NCBI RefSeq assembly: GCF_026810505.1
Contig: NZ_CP101750.1
Coordinates: 2,013,448 to 2,077,447, forward strand
Reading direction: 5' to 3'
DNA: 64,000 nucleotides
From: Streptomyces sp. Je 1-369
GTDB taxonomy: Bacteria > Actinomycetota > Actinomycetes > Streptomycetales > Streptomycetaceae
In this document: positions 16,579 through 25,833 of the stretch, piece by piece
Numbering within the stretch: the first letter of the stretch is position 1
How the letters are laid out: each line of letters opens with the position of its first letter
The notes under the pieces: model-generated
Seen by the model: only the letters and a program-made list of their open reading frames with translations
What the model was told of the DNA's origin: nothing
Database searches by the model: none
Program-made: the position numbers and the translations under genes

Positions 16579-18669
16579 TCAATCTTCTGTCGAAGCACTA
16601 CGGATTTCGTAGGCGGAAGGGGCTGCTCCACCGTTCGTTTCAAGCCTTGCGGCCTGCGGAAGCTCCTCTCCCAGCATGCGCTCGGCCGCGCCGCGGTGCA
16701 GCCGGGCGGCCGCCGGGTCGCCGAGCCGCTCCAGGGTGTCCGCGAGCCGGAGCTGCAACGCCGCCTGGAGCCGTACGTCCTCGGCGTGCCGGGCCAGCTC
16801 GACGGCTTCCTGGCAGGTGCGCAGCGACTCCTCGGGCCGTCCGGCGTACTCCTGCACGCGGGCCGTCTCGCTCAACGCCCGCGCCTGGGCGGCCACATCA
16901 CCGCTCTTGCGGTACCCGGTGACGGCCGAACTCCAGTTGCGCAACGCCTCCCCGTAGCGCCCCGCGTAGGTGTGCACCGCGCCGATCCGGCCGTACAGCC
17001 GGGCGGCGTCCGTACGCTCGCCGCGGGCGAGGCGATGTGCCAGTGCCCTGCCGAACCAGTCGGAGGCCCGTGACCAGTCCCCCAGCTCCTGGTGGGCGCC
17101 GCCTACGGATTCCATCGCGCGCCCGGTCGCGTACGGATCGCCGGCCGCGCGGCCCGCGTCCAGCGCCGCGCGGTAGCGGACCAGCGCGTCCTTCGTACGT
17201 CCCGTCCGTGCGTCCAGATCCGCCAGGTTCAGCAGCGCCGCTGCCTGCTCGCGCGGCAGGTTCCGCCGCTCGGCGACGTCCAGGACCAGCCGGTGGATGC
17301 CGTACAGCTCCGGGGCCGCGTCCTCCGTGCCGCGGTGGGCCACCAGGGCTCTGACCAGGGCGGCCATCAGGCGCCGCGCGAGGGTGTCGAGCTCGCCGTC
17401 GGCCACCGCGAGGCGTGCGGCGGCGAGCAGTGCGGGCTGGCGGATGCGCAGCCACTCGGCGGCCGCCCGCGGGTTGGGGAAGCGCAGGGCTCGCGGCATC
17501 CCGGCGAGTTTCTTGCGGGCGGCGGAGGCGTCCGGCTCCGTGACGGCCCGGCAGGACTGGAGCAGGCGCACGGTCCGCTCCAGCATGCGGGCGCGGGCCA
17601 GCTGGACCTCGGCGGGCCGGTCCTGGCTCTCGGTGCGGGCCTTCAGGAGCGGCACCAGGCAGCCCGGCACCTCGTACTGCGGCAGCGGCGATTCGACGGC
17701 CCGCACGAGCCCGAGGGCGACGAAGTCGTCGAGGGTGGTCCTGGCCGCGGAGACCGAGCAGCCCGCGAGCGCCGAGGCGGTGTGCGGGTCGACGTGTCCT
17801 GCCGGGGCGAGGGAGAGGAACCGCAGTATCCGGGCGGCGGGCGCGGGCAGCGAGGCGTAGGTGTGAGCGAAGACACGGGCGAGGGGCGGGCCCTCGTCCG
17901 GCAGGTCGTGCACCTGCTTGGCCAGATCGGCGACGGCCGCCTTGGGCCGGCCCCCGAGCCAGCCGCCGGCCAGGACGAGCGCCGCCGGGTGGGCCGCGCA
18001 CGCCTCGACGAGGGACTCCGCTGAACGCGGGTCCACGGTGATGCGGACGGGACCGGCGGCGCGCGCGAGGAGCTCGACGGCGGCCGCCTTGTCCAGGCCG
18101 CCGAGCGTGCAGGGCCGCACGTCGGGGATGCCGGTGAGCGGGCCCTCCGAGACCGCGACGACCAGGCAGTCCGGGGTGTCCGGAAGGAGCGGGTCGACCT
18201 GCTCGGCGTCCGTGGCGTCGTCGAGCAGGAGCAGGGCCCTGCGGCCGGAGAGCGCGTCCCGGAGGATCTCGGTCAGGTCGTCCTCGGCCGCGCCGGGGGG
18301 TGCGGGCACGCCGAGTGCGTCCAGGAGTTCGCGGGCGGTGCGTTCGGTGGGCACCCGGCTGCGGTCGGGGTCCGTGAGGCGGGCGCGCAGCACGCCGTCG
18401 GGGTAGTCGCCCGCGAGTTGCCGGGCGAGTTCCTCGGCGAGGGAGGTGCGGCCCGATCCGGGGCGGCCCGCGACGAGCAGGACGCGCGCGCGGGGTGCCT
18501 TGCGGCCCGAGAGGGTGTCGAGGCCCGCGCGGTCGATGTCCGCGCGGAGCTCCTTCAACTCCCTGCGTCTGCCGACGAACTGACCCTTTGTCGGTTCCGG
18601 GGCACTCGCGGGCGGCGGCACGGCGCCGCCCGCCGTCGCACCGTCCGTGTCGACCGCCTGATCCGTCAC
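16579..18669 (-). CDS. STAND-type ATPase with TPR repeats
   Basis: 696 residues in the style of AfsR-like regulators without a DNA-binding domain. After a short leader, 'FVGRRRELKELRADIDRAG' opens an NB-ARC-like NTPase: Walker A 'GRPGSGRTSL', Walker B 'ALLLLDDA'. A winged-helix-like section follows, and residues from about 460 on form several TPR units ('AAALLNLADLDARTG', 'ALSETARVQEYAGR'). Such proteins act as switches or scaffolds that oligomerise on a signal. GTG 18669 is chosen because the sequence upstream is unlike protein and a GGGAG site precedes it. Function in the ald-pyrG region unknown. Confidence 0.85.
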   Translation of the reverse strand: MTDQAVDTDGATAGGAVPPPASAPEPTKGQFVGRRRELKELRADIDRAGLDTLSGRKAPRARVLLVAGRPGSGRTSLAEELARQLAGDYPDGVLRARLTDPDRSRVPTERTARELLDALGVPAPPGAAEDDLTEILRDALSGRRALLLLDDATDAEQVDPLLPDTPDCLVVAVSEGPLTGIPDVRPCTLGGLDKAAAVELLARAAGPVRITVDPRSAESLVEACAAHPAALVLAGGWLGGRPKAAVADLAKQVHDLPDEGPPLARVFAHTYASLPAPAARILRFLSLAPAGHVDPHTASALAGCSVSAARTTLDDFVALGLVRAVESPLPQYEVPGCLVPLLKARTESQDRPAEVQLARARMLERTVRLLQSCRAVTEPDASAARKKLAGMPRALRFPNPRAAAEWLRIRQPALLAAARLAVADGELDTLARRLMAALVRALVAHRGTEDAAPELYGIHRLVLDVAERRNLPREQAAALLNLADLDARTGRTKDALVRYRAALDAGRAAGDPYATGRAMESVGGAHQELGDWSRASDWFGRALAHRLARGERTDAARLYGRIGAVHTYAGRYGEALRNWSSAVTGYRKSGDVAAQARALSETARVQEYAGRPEESLRTCQEAVELARHAEDVRLQAALQLRLADTLERLGDPAAARLHRGAAERMLGEELPQAARLETNGGAAPSAYEIRSASTED

Positions 18670-18833
18670 GGGCCACGCTCCCGTCCGCCTGCGCACGAAC
18701 CCGCCGGGACTCCGGGCGGGACGCTTTCAGAGCCTAGTTCAGGCCCTGTGGCGGTTCCGGTCGCACGGCGCGCACAAGTCGCCCGATCGGATCAGTGGAT
18801 CGTCATACCGGAACCTGTGCGCTTCCCCGGGGA

Positions 18834-19460
18834 CTACGCGTCGAAGGGCCGGGCGGGCCAGGGCGCCTCGGCCGGGCGCAGCGCGTCGAGGCCGTCGCCC
18901 TGCTGGGCCGCGACGAGCGACAGCACACCGACGACCAGGCAGTTGTTGTGCAGTTCACCGGCGAGCACACCGCGTACGAGCTCGTCGAGGGGCACCCGGG
19001 CGAGCTCCATGTCGGACTCCTCCTCCTCGACCTCGAACCGCTCCCCCTCGGCCTCGGACAGATCGCGGGCCAGGAAGATCCGCACGGCTTCGTCGCAGCC
19101 ACCGGGGGTGGTGTAGACGTCGGTGAGGACACGCCAGTCCTCGGCCTTGACGTGCGCCTCTTCGTAAAGCTCGCGCTGGGCGGCGTGCAGGGGGTTCTCA
19201 CCGGGGATGTCGAGGAGGCCCGCGGGGATCTCCCAGAGCTTGTGGCGGACCGGGTGGCGGTACTGGCGGATGACCAGGACGCGGCCCGTGTCGTCGAGCG
19301 CGAGGACGGCCACGGAGCCCGGGTGGACCTGGTAGTCACGGCGGACGACCGAGCCGTCGGGCATGACCACGTCGTCGGTGCGGACGGAGGTCTTGTTTCC
19401 GACGAACGGGGTCTCCGTCGCCGTGACCTGCCACTCCTCGGCGGTGTCCTTGATCGTCAT
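18834..19460 (-). CDS. Nudix hydrolase, ADP-ribose pyrophosphatase type
   Basis: 208 residues. The Nudix box is 'GLLDIPGENPLHAAQREL' continuing 'YEEAHV'; the Gly, Glu, Arg and Glu-Glu positions are present. The N-terminal beta domain and the segment 'DVYTTPGGCDEAVRIFLA' match the NudF/ADPRase group that splits ADP-ribose to AMP and ribose 5-phosphate. ATG 19460 is used rather than an upstream in-frame start in atypical sequence. It sits 97 bases after pyrG; the pyrG-Nudix pair is conserved across actinobacteria. Confidence 0.92.
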   Translation of the reverse strand: MTIKDTAEEWQVTATETPFVGNKTSVRTDDVVMPDGSVVRRDYQVHPGSVAVLALDDTGRVLVIRQYRHPVRHKLWEIPAGLLDIPGENPLHAAQRELYEEAHVKAEDWRVLTDVYTTPGGCDEAVRIFLARDLSEAEGERFEVEEEESDMELARVPLDELVRGVLAGELHNNCLVVGVLSLVAAQQGDGLDALRPAEAPWPARPFDA

Positions 19461-19545
19461 GTCGCCCTGTCCTCCCACACGTGCAAAAAGAAACCGGGGT
19501 GCGCGTCTCGTGGACACGCACCCCGGCAACCGTACAGCTCCGGTG

Positions 19546-21240
<1,695 letters not shown>

Positions 21241-21689
21241 AGCCAAAGGGGGGCTCCCGTGGTCGCGGTCTGAAGGGTGCGTACCGGCGCTCTCGCCTGA
21301 GGTTCGGGGAGGTGCCGTCGCTGCGGTTCGGGGGTTCTATGACCACCGGCTCACGGGCTACCAGGGTATCAGCGCCGGACGGAGCCCGCGCCCGGCCACG
21401 CTCCGCCATCAGGCGCACACAACTCGGTCACCAGACCCGCACGCCCCCATTTTTCCCCGCCGCACCGCCTCTCACCTGCCGCTCACCCGTTCGGCGGAGC
21501 CTCGTTGCCGGGAGGGGCGCGCAGATCACTAGGGTGCGTCGTATCCTGCTCGGACAATCGCTGCCGAGCCCATCCGGCACACGGCACCATCCCGCCTTGC
21601 ACCCGGAACAAGCGCTCGTCGACGATCACTTGACCGCTGACCTGTAAGCGCCCCGCGGGGCGAACGTGGCCGTTCGACTGGAGATAGAC
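21241..21689. promoter_or_regulatory. Divergent promoter region of pyrG and the GH15 gene
   Basis: No gene supported. Two copies of GGTTCGGGG occur at about 21301-21335. For the plus-strand gene, TTGCCG near 21507 and TAGGGT near 21532 could be -35 and -10 boxes (spacer 19). Nothing like a pyrG attenuator was seen. Confidence 0.35.
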
Positions 21690-23495
21690 GTGGCCGGGCG
21701 CATCGAGGACTACGCACTCATCGGAGACATGCAGACCGCAGCCCTGGTCTGCCGGGACGGCACAGTCGACTGGCTGTGCCTGCCCCGCTTCGATTCCCAC
21801 GCCATTTTTGCCGGCCTGCTGGGCACCGAGGAGCACGGCTTCTGGCGCCTTGGGCCCGCACACGAACCGGACGCGCAGCCACCCACTGCCGCGCGCCGCA
21901 GCTACCGCGGCGACTCCCTGGTGCTCGAATCCGAGTGGGACACGACGCGCGGAACCGTCCGCGTGATCGATTTCATGCCTCCGCGCGACACCGACGCGCC
22001 GCAGCTGGTGCGGATCGTCGAGGGTGTCAGCGGCCGGGTGCCGATGCGCTCGGCGCTGCGGATGCGTTTCAGTTACGGCCGTGTGGTGCCCTGGGTGCAC
22101 AAGGTCGACGGACGCACCGTGGCCGTCGCGGGCCCCGACTCGGTCTGGCACGACGCCGATACCGAGACCTACGGCAAGGACCTGACGACGTACTCCGACT
22201 TCACCGTCTCGCCGGGTGAGCGGATCGCGTTCACCATCTCGTGGCAGCCGTCCCACAAGGACCAGCCGGCGCTGCCGGAGCCCGAGAACGCGCTCACCGC
22301 GACGGAGGACTTCTGGCGGGATTGGGTCGACCACTGCACGTACCACGGCCCGTACCGGGAGGCCGTGGTCCGCTCGCTGATCACGCTCAAGGCGCTCACC
22401 TACGCGCCGACGGGCGGCATCGTCGCGGCGCCGACCACCTCGCTGCCCGAGGACGTCGGCGGCTCCCGCAACTGGGACTACCGCTTCACCTGGCTGCGCG
22501 ACGCGGCGATCACGCTCTCCTCGCTGCTGCGCACCGGCTACCGCGAGGAGGCCCGCGCCTGGCGCGAGTGGCTGCTGCGGGCGGTCGCGGGCGACCCGGA
22601 GAACCTGCAGATCATGTACGGCATCGCGGGCGAGCGCGAGCTCGGCGAGACGGAGCTGGACTGGCTGCCGGGGTACGAGAACTCGCAGCCGGTCCGTGCG
22701 GGCAACGGCGCGGCGGGCCAGCTGCAGCTGGACGTGTACGGCGAGGTGACCGAGGCACTGCACCTGGCCCACATGACGGGCCTGGCCCGCAACGACTACG
22801 CGTCACTCCTCCAGCTCAAGCTGATCCGGTATCTCGAGGACCACTGGGACGAGCCGGACGAGGGCATCTGGGAGGTGCGCGGTCCGCGCCGCCACTTCGT
22901 TCACTCGAAGGTGATGGCGTGGGTCGCCGTGGACCGCACCATCAAGCTCATCGAGTCCGGTGACGCGGACGGCCCGCTGGAGGAGTGGCACAAGCTGCGC
23001 GACGACATCCACCGGGACGTGTGCGAGAAGGGCTACGACCAGGAGCGGAACACCTTCACGCAGTCGTACGGCTCGAAGGAGCTGGACGCCTCGCTGCTGC
23101 TGATTCCGCAGATGGGCTTCCTGCCGCCGGACGACAAGCGCGTCATCGGCACGATCGAGGCGATCCAGCGGGAGCTGTCCACGCCGGACGGGTTCATCCT
23201 GCGCTACCCGACCTCCAGCGACGAGGAGAACCTGGACGGCCTGGAGGGCGATGAGGGCGCGTTCCTCGCCTGCTCGTTCTGGATGGCCGACGACCTCGCG
23301 ATGATCGGCCGGGTCGACGAGGCCCGCAAGCTCTTCGAGAAGCTCCTCGCCCTCCGCAACGACCTGGGCCTGCTCGCCGAGGAGTGGGACCCGCGCCTCC
23401 AGCGACAGGTCGGCAACTTCCCGCAGGCGTTCAGCCACGTGCCGCTGATCGACACGGCGCTGCGGCTGACGGCTTCGGGGGCGTACGGGGGCTAG
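21690..23495 (+). CDS. Glycoside hydrolase family 15 enzyme (glucoamylase/trehalase-like)
   Basis: 601 residues, cytoplasmic (no signal peptide). The N-terminal beta domain starts 'VAGRIEDYALIGDMQTAALV' and the (alpha/alpha)6 catalytic domain contains 'GGSRNWDYRFTWLRDAA' and 'VHSKVMAWVAVDRTIKL', the blocks of bacterial and archaeal GH15 glucoamylases and trehalases. GTG 21690 has GGAG 8 bases upstream; GTG 21666 is an alternative with a poorer site. The TAG stop at 23493-23495 falls on the boundary of the mobile island (its inverted repeat begins at 23494), so the last residues may not be original. Substrate (trehalose or glucans) not decidable. Confidence 0.88.
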   Translation: MAGRIEDYALIGDMQTAALVCRDGTVDWLCLPRFDSHAIFAGLLGTEEHGFWRLGPAHEPDAQPPTAARRSYRGDSLVLESEWDTTRGTVRVIDFMPPRDTDAPQLVRIVEGVSGRVPMRSALRMRFSYGRVVPWVHKVDGRTVAVAGPDSVWHDADTETYGKDLTTYSDFTVSPGERIAFTISWQPSHKDQPALPEPENALTATEDFWRDWVDHCTYHGPYREAVVRSLITLKALTYAPTGGIVAAPTTSLPEDVGGSRNWDYRFTWLRDAAITLSSLLRTGYREEARAWREWLLRAVAGDPENLQIMYGIAGERELGETELDWLPGYENSQPVRAGNGAAGQLQLDVYGEVTEALHLAHMTGLARNDYASLLQLKLIRYLEDHWDEPDEGIWEVRGPRRHFVHSKVMAWVAVDRTIKLIESGDADGPLEEWHKLRDDIHRDVCEKGYDQERNTFTQSYGSKELDASLLLIPQMGFLPPDDKRVIGTIEAIQRELSTPDGFILRYPTSSDEENLDGLEGDEGAFLACSFWMADDLAMIGRVDEARKLFEKLLALRNDLGLLAEEWDPRLQRQVGNFPQAFSHVPLIDTALRLTASGAYGG

Positions 23496-23664
23496 CGCGT
23501 GTTCCTTTGATGGGTTGGTCTGCTGATCGGATGTATCCGTCCGATCAGTGATCACCGATGTGGTGCGGGACCGGATCGAGCCGTTGACGCCGGCGGATCC
23601 GGTCCGCGGCCGGCGATGGGCCGACCACCGCCGCACCCTTGAGGCCATCGCGTGGAAGTACCGC
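23494..23664 (+). repeat. Left 171-bp inverted repeat (IS 5' end)
   Basis: Matches the reverse complement of 25479-25649 with 6 mismatches in 171 positions. Begins AGCGCGTGTT and includes the transposase start. Confidence 0.9.
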
Positions 23665-23955
23665 ACCAACTCGCCCCGGCGGGACCTGCCCGACAAGCTC
23701 GGCTCGTTCCAGACCGCTCACAAGCGGCTGATCGGATGGATTGTGTCAGTGGACTCCACGGTTGTCCGGGCACCCGCACGCTGCCGGAGCACTCGAAAAA
23801 AGGGGGGCGGTCCGCACCGGCGAGCCCGCCGATCACGCGCTCGGACGCTCTCGCGGCGACCTGAGCACCAAGACCCACCGGCCGCACACGGCCTCTCGCC
23901 TTCACCGTCACCGCGGGCCAGGCAGGAGACGCACCCGCCTTCGAGACGGTGATGT
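23548..23955 (+). pseudogene. Decayed IS5-like transposase, left copy
   Basis: GTG 23548 opens 'DVVRDRIEPLTPADPVRGRR', typical of the N-terminal domain of IS5-family transposases of Streptomyces. After 'HKRLIGW' about 75 bases present in the other copy are missing, then 'VSVDSTVVRA' (first catalytic Asp) is followed by frameshifts; matching protein continues in other frames ('GAVRTGEPADHALGRSRG', then 'AFTVTAGQAGDAPAFETV') to about 23955, where it abuts an unrelated recombinase fragment. Not functional. Confidence 0.85.
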
Positions 23956-23958
23956 GTC

Positions 23959-24210
23959 CGTCGACTCCTCTACCGTGCCGGACTCCGGACGATCCGCTTC
24001 CACGACCTCCGACACTCGACGGCCACTCTGCTCCTGGAACGAGGCGTCGACCTCGTCGTCATCAAGGAATTCCTCGGGCACGCCCACATCGGCGTCTACG
24101 CCCACTTCCGGCTCAGCCTCCAACGCCAAGCCATCGACACCCTCGGCAACGCCCTCGGTTCGGGCGACGATGCCCCCGACGCCCCACCCACCGCAGCCGT
24201 CGTCCGCTGA
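23959..24210 (+). pseudogene. Tyrosine recombinase (integrase) C-terminal fragment
   Basis: 83 codons, no start. 'TIRFHDLRHSTATLLLERG' carries the H-x-L-R-H box, 'KEFLGHAHIG' the second His region, and 'VYAHFRLSLQRQAI' the probable catalytic Tyr. The spacing between 'HIG' and 'VYAH' is about four residues shorter than in pSAM2-type integrases, suggesting a small in-frame deletion. A strong terminator follows 30 bases after the stop. It is the tail of an integrase from an integrative element or phage; the rest is gone. Confidence 0.82.
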
Positions 24211-24240
24211 CGTTGCCGCCACCGTTGCCGTCAAACAGCC

Positions 24241-24277
24241 AAGGTGCCCCGCCGGAATCGATCCGGCGGGGCACCTT
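24241..24277 (+). terminator. Terminator after the integrase fragment
   Basis: Perfect 15-bp stem (24241-24255 with 24263-24277) and 7-base loop AATCGAT. Possibly works in both directions, as the minus-strand gene ends at 24317. Confidence 0.8.
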
Positions 24278-24316
24278 GTGGATGAAATGCGCGGTATTTC
24301 AGGACCCCCTATGAGA

Positions 24317-24961
24317 TTAAGAGGTCGCGGTTGACACCAAGTCCCTCATCTGTACAAGGAAAGGCATACCTTCCCGTTCGGCGCGCATTGCAACATCACG
24401 GAACAGGAGCTTCTCGTCAGACTCATCAGCACCAGACAGGAGGGCGATGTCCCGCACTTGCTGCCCGTAGTGAGTCATCAAACTGTCCCAAGAAACGTTG
24501 CCTTCGACGCCTGGACGTTCGGCCTCGCCTTCCGCCCAAACAGAATCAACCTCAAGAGCGCCAAAAATGGCATTGAATGCGCCACTTCGCGATTCTTCAA
24601 GGTAGGCACGCAACGCCAGAATCGCGGTAGAAATTGACTCCACAGCCAAAGCTTGCGCGAGGCCAACTTCATCGACCCTGTTGATCGACTCAAGGTCTGA
24701 CTCTGCACTCCTGATCGCAGCCTCAAGCCTGGGAGCAAGTTCGACGGCAGAGGCGCCCGGCCTGGCGCGCAGAACTCGCCACGTCCCCACCAGGCCATCG
24801 TGAACCAAGCCGTATCCTTGGAGCTCGGCGTGGGCCTCACTGTATGCCTGATAAACGGGAAGAGTCCGGTGGGCTGCAGCCAGAGAGAGCACGAGGACTC
24901 TCTCCAGGGCCAGCTCGCCACACGCTGTCTCGATCCGGCCAATCTCTTCCTTTGTGAGCAT
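24317..24961 (-). CDS. Candidate immunity protein next to the deaminase-like toxin
   Basis: 214-aa soluble, acidic, mostly helical protein. ATG 24961 is chosen because GGAAGGGG lies 7 bases upstream; an ATG at 24985 is in frame but has no site. It starts 33 bases after the toxin-like frame and on the same strand, the usual toxin-then-immunity order of polymorphic toxin cassettes. The N-terminal part ('RVLVLSLAAAHRTLPVYQAY') loosely recalls DUF416/YjaG-like helical proteins, a weak impression. Base composition and codon use are less G+C-rich than in neighbours, a sign of transfer. Intact frame and good ribosome site suggest it may still be made. Immunity role is inferred from position and acidity. 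Confidence 0.65.
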   Translation of the reverse strand: MLTKEEIGRIETACGELALERVLVLSLAAAHRTLPVYQAYSEAHAELQGYGLVHDGLVGTWRVLRARPGASAVELAPRLEAAIRSAESDLESINRVDEVGLAQALAVESISTAILALRAYLEESRSGAFNAIFGALEVDSVWAEGEAERPGVEGNVSWDSLMTHYGQQVRDIALLSGADESDEKLLFRDVAMRAEREGMPFLVQMRDLVSTATS

Positions 24962-24994
24962 TTGCACCCCTTCCGATGCCGCCACGATCGAGAG

Positions 24995-25504
24995 TTACTT
25001 TACGCCGGGCGGAAGCCAAAGAGCAGTCCTAGGGCTCACAAGTGTCGCACCCTGGTTTGTCAGAAACTGAGAACAAGCAGGACAGAAAGGTCTGCTGGCC
25101 GCAATCCCACCAGGACTAAGACCTAGGTGCTGAGCTGCAGTTACTAGCTTTACTTCAGCATGCGCACCATTACTAATCGATATAGCCAATTCTCCAGCGT
25201 CAAGAGAATCAGCCCTTTGAACCAGAGTGAGGTTATGGACCGTGGCCTGCTGGACTGTCCACTGTTTGACCGCGCTGACCTGCACGTGGGTGCCGGCGCT
25301 CGTGCGCAGCCACTGGCCGACCCGCAGGTCGGCGGCGTCCACCCACTCACGGAGTTCCGTGGAGTCCACTGACACGGTCCAGTCGATGTCGTCGTCGGCC
25401 TCCGCCGCTGCCGCCAGGACGGCGGTGAGGACCATCTCCCAGGTGCCGTCCACGGCCCATCCGATCAGCCGCTTGTGAGCGGTACTTCCACGCGATGGCC
25501 TCAA
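24995..25504 (-). CDS. Chimeric frame: transposase piece, Hint piece, deaminase-like toxin tail
   Basis: 169 codons in three parts. Residues 1-49 are transposase ('HKRLIGWAVDGTWEMVL' to 'VSVDST'). Residues 50-93 ('LREWVDAADLRVGQWL' to 'VHNLT') match the Hint/pre-toxin segment that precedes toxin tips in Streptomyces Rhs-type polymorphic toxins, but its C-terminal part with the usual LVHN end is missing. Residues 94-169 hold a zinc-deaminase pattern: His-Ala-Glu at 115-117 in 'SNGAHAEVKLVTAAQHLG' and Cys-Pro-Ala-Cys at 141-144 after 'IAASRPF'. The tail is much less G+C-rich than the other parts. There is no secretion or delivery region, so it is a remnant; whether it is expressed is unknown. 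Confidence 0.65.
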   Translation of the reverse strand: MRPSRGSTAHKRLIGWAVDGTWEMVLTAVLAAAAEADDDIDWTVSVDSTELREWVDAADLRVGQWLRTSAGTHVQVSAVKQWTVQQATVHNLTLVQRADSLDAGELAISISNGAHAEVKLVTAAQHLGLSPGGIAASRPFCPACSQFLTNQGATLVSPRTALWLPPGVK

Positions 25505-25595
25505 GGGTGCGGCGGTGGTCGGCCCATCACCGGCCGCGGACCGGATCCGCCGGCGTCAACGGCTCGATCCGGTCCCACACCACATCGGTGATCAC
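25359..25595 (-). pseudogene. Decayed IS5-like transposase, right copy
   Basis: Starts GTG 25595 like the left copy, but has an in-frame TGA where the left has CGA (after 'DPVRGR') and a 53-bp deletion between ACCGC direct repeats that shifts the frame. Its sequence past the deletion is in frame with the Hint/toxin frame and ends at 'SVDST', where unrelated sequence starts. It keeps the segment that the left copy lost, so the two decayed separately. Confidence 0.82.
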
Positions 25596-25649
25596 TGATC
25601 GGAAGGACACATCCGATCAACAGACCAACCCATCAAAGAAACACGCGCT
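25479..25649 (-). repeat. Right 171-bp inverted repeat (IS 5' end)
   Basis: Reverse-complement partner of 23494-23664 (165 of 171 positions agree). Confidence 0.9.
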
Positions 25650-25833
25650 GGGCCCTCGGCACCCGGCACCCGCACCCCGCCCCCTGCCCCCCTATGGCGT
25701 ACGTCACAGGTGGGCAGGGGTCTCCGCAAGTGCCGCGCGGAACCCACGAGTTGCCGGGCCGCCATCGCACCTGGCCGGCCGTGTGATCGTCCGGAGATGT
25801 TCGCCGGAGGTGCGCCCCGGTAGCGTCCGAGCC

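Larger units (their letters stand above)
23494..25649. mobile_element. IS-bounded island carrying a toxin-immunity remnant
   Basis: The block is framed by inverted copies of the same 171-bp IS 5' end, both pointing inward. Between them lie, left to right: a decayed transposase, a tyrosine-recombinase C-terminal fragment (+), a strong terminator, a candidate immunity gene (-), a deaminase-like toxin fused to Hint and transposase fragments (-), and a second transposase remnant (-). The inner part is clearly lower in G+C than its surroundings. Neither IS copy is complete, so it cannot move by itself. No target-site duplication was recognised. Confidence 0.8.

Noticed and set aside
23494..25649. 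An active composite transposon
   Set aside because: Both IS copies are truncated, frameshifted or carry stops, and only 5' ends are present.
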